DNA of 64,000 nt from NCBI RefSeq assembly GCF_001420005.1, contig NZ_LJAK01000001.1, positions 186,001-250,000 of the forward strand. The letters run 5' to 3'. The position numbers and the translations under genes were made by a program. Numbering within the stretch: the first letter of the stretch is position 1; every line of letters begins with the position of its first letter. This stretch comes from Loktanella sp. 3ANDIMAR09 (GTDB lineage Bacteria; Pseudomonadota; Alphaproteobacteria; Rhodobacterales; Rhodobacteraceae). Shown here piece after piece: positions 41,412 to 50,490 of this stretch. The notes under the pieces are model-generated. The model was not told the origin of the DNA. It worked only from the letters and a program-made list of their open reading frames with translations, and made no database searches.

Positions 41412-42961
41412 TCGCCGATCCAGACTTCGACCCGGCGATTCGCCTGCCGGCCGCGGGCGGTGTCGTCGCAGCCGATGGGCAGCGCTTCTCCAAAGGCTGC
41501 CGTGTCGATCTGTACGGTTTCGGGCAGATCATCACCCAGCACATCCAGCAGGCGGTCACGGACACGCGCCGCACGTTCCGCAGAGAGGTCCAGATTGGCC
41601 AGCGCCGGTCCCTCGCCATCACTGAAACCGATCAGCAGAAGGTCACGCCCATCATACAGTCCCGCTCGGATGTCATGGGCCAGCGTCAACAGGTTTGCGT
41701 TCGAGACAGGATCCAGCGTCGCGGTCCCGACATCAAAGCGGAATGTCAGCGACGACCGCGCGCGGGCATGCATCAATTGCACCATGCGCTGCAATTCGGT
41801 CAGGGGCGTATCCACGCCTGCAATCGTGATCGCATGGGCAAGCCGCCCGCCCTGCCCATCCAGCGGAATGGGCACCACCCCCAGATCCACAAGACCCGCG
41901 CGGCGAATGATCAGATGCGCCTCGGGGCTGCGCAGGTAGCGCAGAAAATCGAGGACGATCTGCGGCTGGCGCTGCTGGGCCAAGGTCAGGAACAGCGGGG
42001 TGGTCAGCGGATAATCCTGTGTCTTGATGCTGCTGATACGCGGCGCACTGACCAGACCGCAGGTATCGACCAGACTGACAGCCTGGGCCACACCGGTTGC
42101 CGACAGGGCCGTGACACCCAGCGCCCCGACATCCTCTGCCACGGCGGCACTCAGGGCGGCAGCGTCGCCATGACGGGTCAGGGATGCCGCATCCCCAGGC
42201 AGACTGGCAAGAAACGCATCCGCTTGCCCGTCAAGTTCGGGCCCCAGATGCAACGACAGCGGCGTGCCATCGGGCCAAGCCGTCACGTCACCGGTAAAGG
42301 CTGCATCCAGCAGGCCGGGGTCGATCCTGCGTTGCGGGTTGAGCGGGGATACGATGGGCACCAATGCATCAATCCCGAGGATGAACGCATGGCCCAACCC
42401 CCGCAGATCCGGGAGGCCCACGTCGGCTGCCCGCTGGTTTTCAACATCGAGGATTTCCCGAAACGACAGCGCGGCATCGGCCCGAAATGTCACCAGATCG
42501 GCAAAGGCCTCGGCGGCATTCGACGGCAGGACCGGCACGTCCAGCACGGGGGCATTCCGGGCATCCAGCAGCATTATGCCGGTCATCCTGTCGTCCGACA
42601 CGATCTGCTGCGCCGTCAGGCCAGCCTGTCGGGCGAATCCGTCCAGCAGCGCCGGGAACAGGATTTCGGTCGCGCGGGCCTCGCCAGAAATGCGCAGCCG
42701 CGGCACATATTGGGCCGGGTCGGGACAGGCGGCACCGCTGCATTGCACGGTGCCGAAATCGACCGTCAGCGGACCGTAATCCGATTCGATGCGCAGGTAT
42801 TGCCCGTCATAGCTGACAATCCGCCCCGTCACGCTTAGCCCGCCCTGCGCCGAGGTAATCGTCACCTCTTGGGCAGCGACCGGGGACAGACACGCGAAAA
42901 GTGCGACAACCAAAGCTGCCGCACTTTTCAAGATGGATCGGGACCTGTTGCGTGCATTCAT
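41408..42961 (-). CDS. Phosphate-binding-like / OmpA fusion protein, exported
   Basis: A 517-residue protein with a signal peptide (about 1-30, ending SPVAAQE). The middle (about 100-370) is a periplasmic-binding-protein fold similar to PstS, with 'SDDRMTGIMLLDARN', 'DPGLLDAAFTGDVTAWPDGTPL', 'LLDFLRYLRSPEAHLI' and 'DYPLTTPLFLTL'. The C-terminal OmpA domain (about 395-517) shows 'LTFRFDVGTATLDPVSNANLLTLA', 'LLIGFSDGEGPALANLDLSAERAARV' and 'GRQANRRVEVWI', the peptidoglycan-binding pattern. Thus a ligand-binding module anchored to the cell wall. Its ligand is not shown. Co-translated (ATGA) with the proline-rich gene upstream. Confidence 0.8.
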   Translation of the reverse strand: MNARNRSRSILKSAAALVVALFACLSPVAAQEVTITSAQGGLSVTGRIVSYDGQYLRIESDYGPLTVDFGTVQCSGAACPDPAQYVPRLRISGEARATEILFPALLDGFARQAGLTAQQIVSDDRMTGIMLLDARNAPVLDVPVLPSNAAEAFADLVTFRADAALSFREILDVENQRAADVGLPDLRGLGHAFILGIDALVPIVSPLNPQRRIDPGLLDAAFTGDVTAWPDGTPLSLHLGPELDGQADAFLASLPGDAASLTRHGDAAALSAAVAEDVGALGVTALSATGVAQAVSLVDTCGLVSAPRISSIKTQDYPLTTPLFLTLAQQRQPQIVLDFLRYLRSPEAHLIIRRAGLVDLGVVPIPLDGQGGRLAHAITIAGVDTPLTELQRMVQLMHARARSSLTFRFDVGTATLDPVSNANLLTLAHDIRAGLYDGRDLLLIGFSDGEGPALANLDLSAERAARVRDRLLDVLGDDLPETVQIDTAAFGEALPIGCDDTARGRQANRRVEVWIGD

Positions 42962-44007
42962 CGTGCCGCGAGTGTCAGGTCCTCGAACATATTATTCAAC
43001 ACCAGAAATTCACCAACGGCATCGCAATCGGGCATCGACATCACCAGATCGGTCGCATCCGTGGGCTTGCCCGGAACGACCTGCAGGCTTTGGGCCGCAA
43101 CCTGGCGACCGCAATTGCCAGCCGTCACTTCTGCCTCGACGCTGAGTGCGACATTGCCATCACGGGCGTTGGACCCGCTTGGGAACGTATAGACCTCGGC
43201 CATGAAACCGTCGCTGATCGCCGGATCACCCAGCGGCGTCAGGACACCGCCCGTTCCGAATTCCGCAGCAGCCAGATCGCCGGTTGCGCCGTTCCAGATA
43301 TGGCCGTCCTCGAAATAGGACGCACCGAATTCAAGGGCGTGCAATTCAATGTCCTCTGCCCCCTGCCATTGCAACACAGCACGATCGTATTGATCGATGT
43401 CGGACACGTCCGTGCTGGCAGCCGCCCCAAGACCCGTGCCGAAATCCGCCACGAACAACGCGTTGCGCGCCAGCGCCGGCACGGTCACAACCAATGCGCC
43501 GTCATCGTCGGTCAGGTTCTGAAACATCATGCCACGATGATGGATAGTGACAGCCTCGTTCGGGCGGCACGTGTCCGTCAATGTGATCTGCACCATCGCG
43601 ATCGGCAGCACCTGCGCATCCATTTTGGGGCTACAATCAGCGATTTCGACCTTGATCACCTCTTCGGGCACAACGACCTCTTCGGGCGCGGATTCAACGA
43701 CCAATTCCGGCTCCACGGATTCGATCCGCGGCAGCGGCATGGCCTCTGGTGTCTCCAGGACGGGCGCCGGTGGGGTCACGGCCGGCGGGTCAATCGCCAC
43801 GACGGGTGCGGGGGCCGCCTTGGGCAGCAGGATCATGCCGGGGGCTGCGGTCGCTGTCCGCACAGGGGGCTGCACCATCACCTGCGGTGCGTCTTCGCCG
43901 CCAAGGCGCGACGCAAGTGCGTCACCGTATTGCATGACCGTACCAATGCCGAGTGCCGCGGAAAACGTCAGCCCGGCTGTGGCATATTTCTTCATCTTGG
44001 TCCGCAT
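42958..44007 (-). CDS. Uncharacterised proline-rich secreted/anchored protein
   Basis: A 349-residue protein; the start at 44007 has AGGAG six bases upstream. One N-terminal hydrophobic segment (about residues 8-28, TAGLTFSAALGIGTVMQYG) is a signal or anchor. Residues about 45-110 are Pro/Ala/Val-rich with acidic stretches, a likely extended linker like those of cell-wall-spanning proteins. The C-terminal ~220 residues are beta-rich with cysteines (ADCSPKM, DTCRPN, GNCGRQ, PDCDAV). 'DTCRPNEAVTIHHRGMMF' and 'NDD/TDDDG' resemble carboxypeptidase-regulatory-like beta-sandwich domains. No family recognised with confidence. Overlap with the PstS/OmpA gene suggests a common envelope role. Confidence 0.65.
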   Translation of the reverse strand: MRTKMKKYATAGLTFSAALGIGTVMQYGDALASRLGGEDAPQVMVQPPVRTATAAPGMILLPKAAPAPVVAIDPPAVTPPAPVLETPEAMPLPRIESVEPELVVESAPEEVVVPEEVIKVEIADCSPKMDAQVLPIAMVQITLTDTCRPNEAVTIHHRGMMFQNLTDDDGALVVTVPALARNALFVADFGTGLGAAASTDVSDIDQYDRAVLQWQGAEDIELHALEFGASYFEDGHIWNGATGDLAAAEFGTGGVLTPLGDPAISDGFMAEVYTFPSGSNARDGNVALSVEAEVTAGNCGRQVAAQSLQVVPGKPTDATDLVMSMPDCDAVGEFLVLNNMFEDLTLAAR

Positions 44008-44118
44008 GTCCCACTCCTCGTCCAATGACTTGGGGCAGGTGTGACATTCCCCCGTGTCGTCAGCGGGACGGACTCGCGGAATTAAAGTGGCATGAATGGG
44101 GCGGCGCAGATGTCCGGA

Positions 44119-44952
44119 TCAGCGCAGATCATAGCCAAAATAGGTGACCAACGGTTCATCTCGCGACAATATACCCGTGATCATGTCGATTTCGTCCTGC
44201 GACAACAGCGCCACCTGTTCGGCATTCATGTTCACGATGGGCTGCGGTTCGTAATCCTTGACCGACAGGTCGCCCGTGACGTCGATGCCCATGTCCGCCA
44301 GACCAAGCGCCGACACGAGCCTGGACGGATCCGCGCAAAACGCCTCATAGTTCAGCATCGGTACACCGTGATTTTCAACGATATCGCGCAGGAACCTGCT
44401 GCGATACAGCCAGAACTCGGCCAGATGGGCCAATGCCTCCTGACGGGTCACGTTTGCGTAAATCAGCTTGCGGTAGCGTTTGATCTGGGACCCGATGTTG
44501 GCGTAAGGATCGCGATTGTTGACCAAGGCCCTGCGTTCAGGAAACAGCGCGAACATGGTTTCCGGCCGCACAAGGTTGGGCGGGCTTTTTTCCACGAACC
44601 AGGCAATGTCTGGATTCTCGCGCAATTGCTGTTCCGCGACCTTGTTCAGCGTGCCTGCGATGGAATCGGGCACGATCAACGACTGAGGCCACCACAGGTT
44701 GTTGTTCAGCGTCCCGGGCACAAGGCGATTTGCCTCGCTGTGTTTGATTTCATAGGTCGAAATGCGCGACGATGTCTGAAGCAGCTTGGCAATGGCAGTG
44801 GACCCCGAATTCGGCGGGGTAAAGATCAGGATCGTCGGAAACCGCACCGGACCGGGTGCGCGGTTGGGCCAGACCTCGTCAGGGTCAGGCCGGCGTTCCA
44901 CGCGCCGAAACCCGAAATGGCGCATCGTCTTGCCTGCCAGTTTTCGCAACAT
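44119..44952 (-). CDS. Sulfotransferase family protein
   Basis: A 277-residue protein starting MLRKLAGKTMRHFG at 44952 (an ATG eight codons upstream is possible). The PAPS 5'-phosphosulfate loop is in 'ILIFTPPNSGSTAIAKLL' (about residue 45), and the 3'-phosphate-binding segment in 'RRALVNNRDPYANIGSQIKRYRK' with R-x-P replaced by RDP. No signal or membrane helix. It would sulfate a cytoplasmic glycan or metabolite. Lies alone between the envelope pair and secA, 73 bp from secA. Acceptor unknown. Second sulfotransferase-type gene in the window. Confidence 0.78.
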   Translation of the reverse strand: MLRKLAGKTMRHFGFRRVERRPDPDEVWPNRAPGPVRFPTILIFTPPNSGSTAIAKLLQTSSRISTYEIKHSEANRLVPGTLNNNLWWPQSLIVPDSIAGTLNKVAEQQLRENPDIAWFVEKSPPNLVRPETMFALFPERRALVNNRDPYANIGSQIKRYRKLIYANVTRQEALAHLAEFWLYRSRFLRDIVENHGVPMLNYEAFCADPSRLVSALGLADMGIDVTGDLSVKDYEPQPIVNMNAEQVALLSQDEIDMITGILSRDEPLVTYFGYDLR

Positions 44953-45026
44953 GCAAGTTGCCCCCCATCCCGCCATGCCGGGTCACGCCCGCGGGCAAGA
45001 CCCGGACAAGTTTTCCTGATGCCGCG

Positions 45027-47729
45027 TCAGACCTGACCGTGACAATGCTTGAACTTTTTGCCGGACCCGCAAGGGCAGGCATCGTTCCGACCCGGGTTGC
45101 CCCAGGTCTTGGGGTCGTCCTCGACGAAACCGGCGCGCGCCGAGGCATCGCCCGGCGTCTGGGCCGAGGTCGCCCGTTCAACGCTGGCATCTGCCCGCGC
45201 TGCGGCCTGCGCCTTCATCTGGGCGATCAACTGCTGCTGCTGTTCGGGCGACATGGGACGGATCTGAGACAGTTTTTCGGTCACATCGATCCGCAGACCG
45301 TCCAGCAGACGTTCGAACAGCTGGAAACCTTCGGTCTTGTATTCGTTCAGCGGATCACGCTGGGCATAGCCACGGAAACCGACCACTGACCGCAGGTGTT
45401 CCAACGTCACCAGATGTTCACGCCATTTGGTGTCGATGGTTTGCAGCAGGATCTGCTTTTCCACGCTGCGCATGGTGTCCGCGCCAAAGGACGCCTCTTT
45501 TTCGGCCATGGCGTCGTCGCTGGCTTTTTCCAGACGCTCGCGCATGTCGGCATTATCGACGCCTTCTTCTTCACCCCATGCGATGACGGGGGCGTTGACA
45601 CCCAGAACGCGGGTGACCTCGGCGCTCAGCCCCTCGGTATCCCATTGGTCGGCATAGGATTTTGGCGGCATGAAGTCATCGACCATATCCTCGATCACCT
45701 GATGACGCATGTCAGCGGTGATTTCGGACAGATCCTGCGCTTCCATGATCTCGCGGCGCTGGCCAAAGATGACCTTGCGCTGTTCGTTCATCACGTCGTC
45801 GTATTTCAGCAATTGCTTGCGGATATCAAAGTTGCGGCCCTCGACCTTGGCCTGGGCACGTTCCAGCGACTTGTTCACCCAAGGGTGCACGATCGCCTCG
45901 CCCTCTTTCATGCCCAGCGTGGACAGCACCTTTTCCAGACGCTCGGACCCGAAAATCCGCATCAGGTCATCCTCGAGCGAGAGGAAAAACACCGACCGGC
46001 CCGGGTCGCCCTGACGGCCTGAACGTCCGCGCAGCTGGTTGTCGATCCGGCGGCTCTCGTGGCGTTCGGTTGCCAGCACGAACAGACCGCCAGCCTCGAG
46101 CACGCGGGCTTTCTCGTCGGCGTGCTCGGCCTCGATCTGCTGACGCAGGGCATCGACATCGGCATCCGGATTTTCGGCCAGTGCCTCTTGAACCTTCATT
46201 TCGACGTTGCCGCCCAGCTGAATGTCGGTGCCGCGACCGGCCATGTTGGTGGCGATGGTCACTGCCCCGATCTTGCCGGCATCGGCGATGATCTGCGCCT
46301 CTTGTTCATGCTGGCGGGCGTTCAGCACGTTGTGCGTGATGCCTTCCTTGGTCAGCAGTTGCGACAGGAATTCGGATTTTTCGATAGACGTGGTGCCCAC
46401 GAGGACCGGCTGGCCCTTGGCGTGTGCGGTCTTGATTTCCTCGACCACGCCGTTGAATTTCTCGACGGCGGTCCGGTAGACCTGATCGTTTTCGTCCTGC
46501 CGCGCGATGGGCTTGTTTGTCGGCACCTCGACCACGCCAAGGCGGTAAATCTCGCGGAATTCGTCGGCCTCGGTCAGCGCGGTGCCGGTCATGCCCGCCA
46601 GTTTGTTGTACAGGCGGAAATAGTTCTGGAACGTGACGGATGCGAGGGTCACGTTTTCAGGGCGGATCTGGACGCCTTCCTTGGCCTCGATGGCCTGATG
46701 CAGACCGTCGGACAGGCGGCGGCCCGTCATCATCCGGCCGGTGAATTCGTCGATCAGCACGACGTCATCGCCGCGCACGATGTAATCCTTGTCCTTGGTG
46801 AACAGCTTGTGCGCACGCAGGGCCTGGTTGACGTGATGCACCAGTGACGCGCTCTCGGGATCATAAAGCGACTGACCCTCTGGCAGCTGACCCGCACGCG
46901 ACAGCGCATCCTCGAGGAAATCGTTGCCTTCGTCGGTATAGGTCACCTGACGGGTCTTTTCGTCCAGCGTGAAATGGTCGTCCTGAATGCCCGGCACGAT
47001 CTTGTCGATTTCGCGGTACATCTCGGACCGATCCTGCGCGGGGCCGGAAATGATCAGGGGCGTGCGCGCCTCGTCGATCAGGATGCTGTCGACCTCGTCC
47101 ACGATCGCAAAGTTATGCGGCCGCTGATACATTTGCGACAGTTCGGATTTCATATTGTCGCGCAGGTAATCGAACCCCAGTTCGTTGTTCGTGGCATAGG
47201 TCACGTCGCACTGATAGGCGTGTTTCTTTTCCTCGTCGGGCTGCTGCGGGACCACGACGCCGGTGGTCATCCCAAGGGCCGCATAGACCTTGGACATCCA
47301 TTCGGCGTCGCGCCGTGCGAGGTAGTCGTTCACGGTGACGATATGCACACCCTCGCCCGACAGCGCGTTCAGATAGGCCGGGAATGTCGCGACCAGCGTC
47401 TTGCCCTCGCCGGTTTTCATTTCCGCGATATTGCCCTGATGCAGGAAAATGCCGCCCATCAACTGGGTATCGAAGGCCCGCAGACCCAGCGCACGGCGCG
47501 CGGCCTCGCGGCAGTTGGCGAATGCCTCTGGCAGTAGCGCATCCAGGCTTTCGCCACCCTTGGCGCGATCCTGAAGGCTCCGGGTGCGGTCGATGATTTC
47601 GGCGTCGGTCAGGGCGCTGAATTCTGGTTCAAGCGCGTTGATCTGTGCGATCAGCGGGCGGACGGATTTGACCTTGCGATCATTGGCGGTCCCAAAGACC
47701 TTTTTGGTGATGGTTCCAAGACCCAGCAT
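45027..47729 (-). CDS. secA: Preprotein translocase ATPase SecA
   Basis: A 900-residue motor that drives secretory proteins through SecYEG. The start at 47729 ([19 protein letters not shown]) has GGAGA five bases upstream; longer frames are unsupported. Walker [12 protein letters not shown] (near 105), [11 protein letters not shown] (Walker B), '[13 protein letters not shown]' and '[26 protein letters not shown]' belong to the two nucleotide domains. The C-terminal zinc site '[17 protein letters not shown]' binds SecB. Length is normal. Divergent from the parvulin PPIase gene, sharing the 186-bp promoter region. Confidence 0.99.
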   Translation of the reverse strand: MLGLGTITKKVFGTANDRKVKSVRPLIAQINALEPEFSALTDAEIIDRTRSLQDRAKGGESLDALLPEAFANCREAARRALGLRAFDTQLMGGIFLHQGNIAEMKTGEGKTLVATFPAYLNALSGEGVHIVTVNDYLARRDAEWMSKVYAALGMTTGVVVPQQPDEEKKHAYQCDVTYATNNELGFDYLRDNMKSELSQMYQRPHNFAIVDEVDSILIDEARTPLIISGPAQDRSEMYREIDKIVPGIQDDHFTLDEKTRQVTYTDEGNDFLEDALSRAGQLPEGQSLYDPESASLVHHVNQALRAHKLFTKDKDYIVRGDDVVLIDEFTGRMMTGRRLSDGLHQAIEAKEGVQIRPENVTLASVTFQNYFRLYNKLAGMTGTALTEADEFREIYRLGVVEVPTNKPIARQDENDQVYRTAVEKFNGVVEEIKTAHAKGQPVLVGTTSIEKSEFLSQLLTKEGITHNVLNARQHEQEAQIIADAGKIGAVTIATNMAGRGTDIQLGGNVEMKVQEALAENPDADVDALRQQIEAEHADEKARVLEAGGLFVLATERHESRRIDNQLRGRSGRQGDPGRSVFFLSLEDDLMRIFGSERLEKVLSTLGMKEGEAIVHPWVNKSLERAQAKVEGRNFDIRKQLLKYDDVMNEQRKVIFGQRREIMEAQDLSEITADMRHQVIEDMVDDFMPPKSYADQWDTEGLSAEVTRVLGVNAPVIAWGEEEGVDNADMRERLEKASDDAMAEKEASFGADTMRSVEKQILLQTIDTKWREHLVTLEHLRSVVGFRGYAQRDPLNEYKTEGFQLFERLLDGLRIDVTEKLSQIRPMSPEQQQQLIAQMKAQAAARADASVERATSAQTPGDASARAGFVEDDPKTWGNPGRNDACPCGSGKKFKHCHGQV

Positions 47730-47915
47730 AATCTCTCCGCGGGCGAATGGCGCCCATGTGATCCGAATGACAGAGGAGGTTGCTTGTAGGCTATCGCCTG
47801 CGCCCCTAAACAGGGCCGAGACCAGCCCCCTCAAGGCTTGCAGCCGATGTAAGGGGCCGACCCAATACTGTCAACGTGCGCTCGTTTTGGCGCAATGATG
47901 AAAGGACACGACCCC

Positions 47916-48755
47916 ATGAACAGACTGACCGCCCTGATGGGCGCAGCCGTCATCGCAGGCAGCGCACAGACCGCCGCCGCACAGGATGCATCCACCGTCG
48001 TCGCCACCGTCGGTGAGACCAAAATCACGCTGGGTGAAATGATCATCGCCCGCGCACAATTGCCCGCGCAATACGACCAGTTTCCTGCCGATGTCCTGTT
48101 CGAAGGCATCGTTGACCAGCTGGTGCAGCAGGAACTGCTGGCCGCATCGCTGACCGATGTGCCGTCCCGTGTCGCCCTGTCGCTGGCGAACGAAGAACGG
48201 TCCCTCAAGGCCGGTGAAGTCATCAACGCGCTGACCGGTGAGGCCGTCACCGAAGAGGCCGTTCAGGCCCGCTATGACGAAATTATTGCCGAATTCGAGG
48301 CGAACCCCGCCACCGAATACAACGCAAGCCACCTGCTGGTCGAAACCGAGGAAGAGGCGCAGGCCGCCGCCGAACGCGCAGCGGACGAGGATTTCGCCGC
48401 ACTGGCGATGGAACTGTCCACCGGTCCGTCCGGCCCCAATGGCGGCGAATTGGGCTGGTTCGGCACCGGCGCCATGGTCCCCGAATTCGAGGCCGCCGTG
48501 GTCGACATGGAGGTCGGCGCGGTGTCCGCACCGGTGCAGACCCAGTTTGGCTGGCATGTGATCAAACTGAACGACACCCGCCCCGTGGCGGCCCCTGACC
48601 TCGAAGAGGTGCGCAGCGAAATCAGCAGCGCCATTCAGGAAGAGGCGATCACGGCACGTATCGCGGAACTGCGCGATGCGACCGCCATCACTCTGCCGGA
48701 AGCAGGCGAGATCGACGCAGAACTGCTGAACAACCTCGAACTGCTGGAACCCTGA
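47916..48755 (+). CDS. Exported parvulin-type peptidyl-prolyl isomerase
   Basis: A 279-residue protein; the start at 47916 (MNRLTALMGAAVIAGSAQ) has AAAGGA about nine bases upstream and gives a good signal peptide ending AAAQD. The N-terminal helical chaperone region includes 'FEGIVDQLVQQELLAASL'. The parvulin domain (about 135-235) shows 'YNASHLLVETEEEAQ', 'ALAMELSTGPSGPNGGELGWF', 'GTGAMVPEFEAAV' and 'TQFGWHVIKLNDTRP', the full PpiC-type pattern. It likely helps fold periplasmic or outer-membrane proteins delivered by Sec, whose motor gene is divergent. Three bases separate it from argJ. Confidence 0.93.
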   Translation: MNRLTALMGAAVIAGSAQTAAAQDASTVVATVGETKITLGEMIIARAQLPAQYDQFPADVLFEGIVDQLVQQELLAASLTDVPSRVALSLANEERSLKAGEVINALTGEAVTEEAVQARYDEIIAEFEANPATEYNASHLLVETEEEAQAAAERAADEDFAALAMELSTGPSGPNGGELGWFGTGAMVPEFEAAVVDMEVGAVSAPVQTQFGWHVIKLNDTRPVAAPDLEEVRSEISSAIQEEAITARIAELRDATAITLPEAGEIDAELLNNLELLEP

Positions 48756-48758
48756 AAC

Positions 48759-49973
48759 ATGGCTCTGTCCCCGCTTGCACCCGCTGCATTTCCTGACCTG
48801 CCCGTCATCGACGGCGTAACCTTTGCGGCGGGTGCCGCGGGGGTCAAATACCAGAACCGCACTGACGTGATGCTGGCGCTGCTGGCTCCCGGCAGCACCA
48901 TCGCAGGCGTCTTTACCCGGTCGGCCACGCGGTCGGCCAACGTGCTGGACTGCCAGGCCAAGATGGGCAGCGATGCGCAGGCGGGGGCTGCCATTATCGT
49001 GAATTCCGGAAACTCCAACGCCTTTACCGGTAAGGCTGGCGATGGGTCAGTCCAGCGCATCTGCGAGGGCGTCGCAGTGCGGGCTCATTTGCCCGCCAAT
49101 CGGGTCTATACATCGTCCACTGGGGTCATCGGGGAACCTCTGCCGGACGACCGGATCACCGCCAAACTGGACGACCTGATGGCAGCCCAGTCACCCGACG
49201 GGATCGCCGAAGCCGCCCGCGCCATCATGACGACCGACACGTTCCCCAAGGGGTCGGCACAGACCGTCACCATCGACGGCACGCCCGTGCAGATCGCCGG
49301 TATTGCCAAGGGGTCTGGCATGATCGCGCCCGACATGGCGACCATGCTGGTCTATATCTTTACCGATGCGCAGATCGGCCACGGCGCGCTGCAATCCTTG
49401 CTGTCGCGTCTGACGGACCGGACATTCAACAACATCACCGTCGACAGCGACACATCCACATCGGACACGCTGCTGATGGGGGCCACCGGCACATCCGGCG
49501 TGGACGTGACCGACAATGCCGCCTTCGCGGACGCGCTGCACGCCGTGATGCTGGACCTGTCGCATCAGGTCGTGCGCGACGGCGAGGGTGCGACGAAATT
49601 CGTGACCGTGAACGTCACGGGGGCCGCCAATGACACCGATGCGCGTCTGGTGGCCATGGCGACCGCCAACAGCCCACTGGTCAAAACCGCCATCGCCGGA
49701 GAGGACCCGAACTGGGGCCGCATCGTCATGGCCGTCGGCAAGTCCGGCGCACAGGCCGACCGGGACCGGCTGACCATTCGCTTGGGCGATCTGGTGCTGG
49801 CACGCGATGGCTGGCGCGCGCCCGAATATTCCGAGGACGCCTGCGCCGCTTACATGAAAGGCCAGAACATCGACATCAACGTGGACCTCGGGCTGGGCGA
49901 TGGAACCTGCACTGTCTGGACCTGCGATCTGACCCATGAATACATCCGCATCAACGCGGATTACCGGTCATGA
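48759..49973 (+). CDS. argJ: Bifunctional ornithine acetyltransferase / N-acetylglutamate synthase
   Basis: A 404-residue arginine-pathway enzyme that recycles acetyl from N-acetylornithine to glutamate. It is made as a precursor that self-cleaves at the A-T bond in 'GMIAPDMATMLVYIFTDA' (Thr near residue 196 becomes the nucleophile). 'NSGNSNAFTGKAGDG', 'TDTFPKG', 'NNITVDSDTSTSDTLLM' and 'GEDPNWGRIVMAVGKSGA' are family marks, ending in '...TCTVWTCDLTHEYIRINADYRS'. Start three bases after the PPIase stop and overlap of ATGA with mutT indicate co-transcription. Confidence 0.97.
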   Translation: MALSPLAPAAFPDLPVIDGVTFAAGAAGVKYQNRTDVMLALLAPGSTIAGVFTRSATRSANVLDCQAKMGSDAQAGAAIIVNSGNSNAFTGKAGDGSVQRICEGVAVRAHLPANRVYTSSTGVIGEPLPDDRITAKLDDLMAAQSPDGIAEAARAIMTTDTFPKGSAQTVTIDGTPVQIAGIAKGSGMIAPDMATMLVYIFTDAQIGHGALQSLLSRLTDRTFNNITVDSDTSTSDTLLMGATGTSGVDVTDNAAFADALHAVMLDLSHQVVRDGEGATKFVTVNVTGAANDTDARLVAMATANSPLVKTAIAGEDPNWGRIVMAVGKSGAQADRDRLTIRLGDLVLARDGWRAPEYSEDACAAYMKGQNIDINVDLGLGDGTCTVWTCDLTHEYIRINADYRS

Positions 49974-50368
49974 AAACTGTCCTGGTGTCCGCCGTCGCCC
50001 TCATCGACGTCGAGGGCCGCATCCTGCTGGCCCAAAGGCCACCCGGCAAATCGCTGGCGGGCCTGTGGGAATTTCCCGGCGGCAAGGTCGAACCCGGCGA
50101 AACCCCCGAGGCTGCGCTGGTCCGCGAACTGCAAGAAGAGCTGGGGATCGACACCTGGGCCTCCTGCCTCGCACCGCTGACCTTTGCCAGCCACAGTTAC
50201 GATGATTTCCATCTGCTGATGCCGCTGTTTGCCTGTCGCAAATGGAACGGCACACCGCAGGGACGCGAGGGGCAGGTCCTGAAATGGGCCCGCGCATCAG
50301 AACTGCGGGATTACCCGATGCCACCCGCCGACATCCCGCTGATCCCCATTCTGCGCGACTGGCTCTAG
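49970..50368 (+). CDS. mutT: MutT-type (8-oxo-)dGTP diphosphatase
   Basis: A 132-residue Nudix hydrolase that cleans oxidised dGTP (8-oxo-dGTP) from the nucleotide pool. The Nudix box is 'GGKVEPGETPEAALVRELQEELGID' (Gx5Ex7REUXEEXGU) near residues 38-60, preceded by 'LLAQRPPGKSLAGLWEFP', typical of MutT rather than other Nudix enzymes. 'PLTFASHSYDDFHLLMPLFAC' and 'PPADIPLIPILRDWL' complete the family pattern. The ATG overlaps the argJ stop. A strong terminator lies 65 bp downstream. Confidence 0.93.
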   Translation: MKTVLVSAVALIDVEGRILLAQRPPGKSLAGLWEFPGGKVEPGETPEAALVRELQEELGIDTWASCLAPLTFASHSYDDFHLLMPLFACRKWNGTPQGREGQVLKWARASELRDYPMPPADIPLIPILRDWL

Positions 50369-50406
50369 GCGCCTGGCTGTTACGCGCTGCGGTGCCAGTG
50401 CTGTAT

Positions 50407-50425
50407 CATCTTGCCAAAAATACTC
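50407..50425 (+). repeat. Second copy of short intergenic repeat motif
   Basis: The minus strand reads GAGTATTTTTGGCAAGATG, resembling the motif at 4548-4575 (GGATATTTATGACCAGAAG). It lies between the mutT stop and the terminator at 50434. Association with a terminator fits the recalled pattern of this Rhodobacterales intergenic motif. Confidence 0.4.
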
Positions 50426-50433
50426 AAAAAAAG

Positions 50434-50465
50434 AGGCCCGCCAGCATCGCTGACGGGCCTTTTTC
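50434..50465. terminator. Bidirectional terminator between mutT and infB
   Basis: AGGCCCG (50434-50440) and CGGGCCT (50454-50460), with inner CAGC/GCTG around ATC. TTTTT follows on the plus strand, and the minus strand has a T-run from the AAAAAAA at 50426-50432. It can end both the argJ-mutT and the infB transcripts. Confidence 0.85.
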
Positions 50466-50490
50466 ATGACTGCGCGGCGTTTGCAGACCT

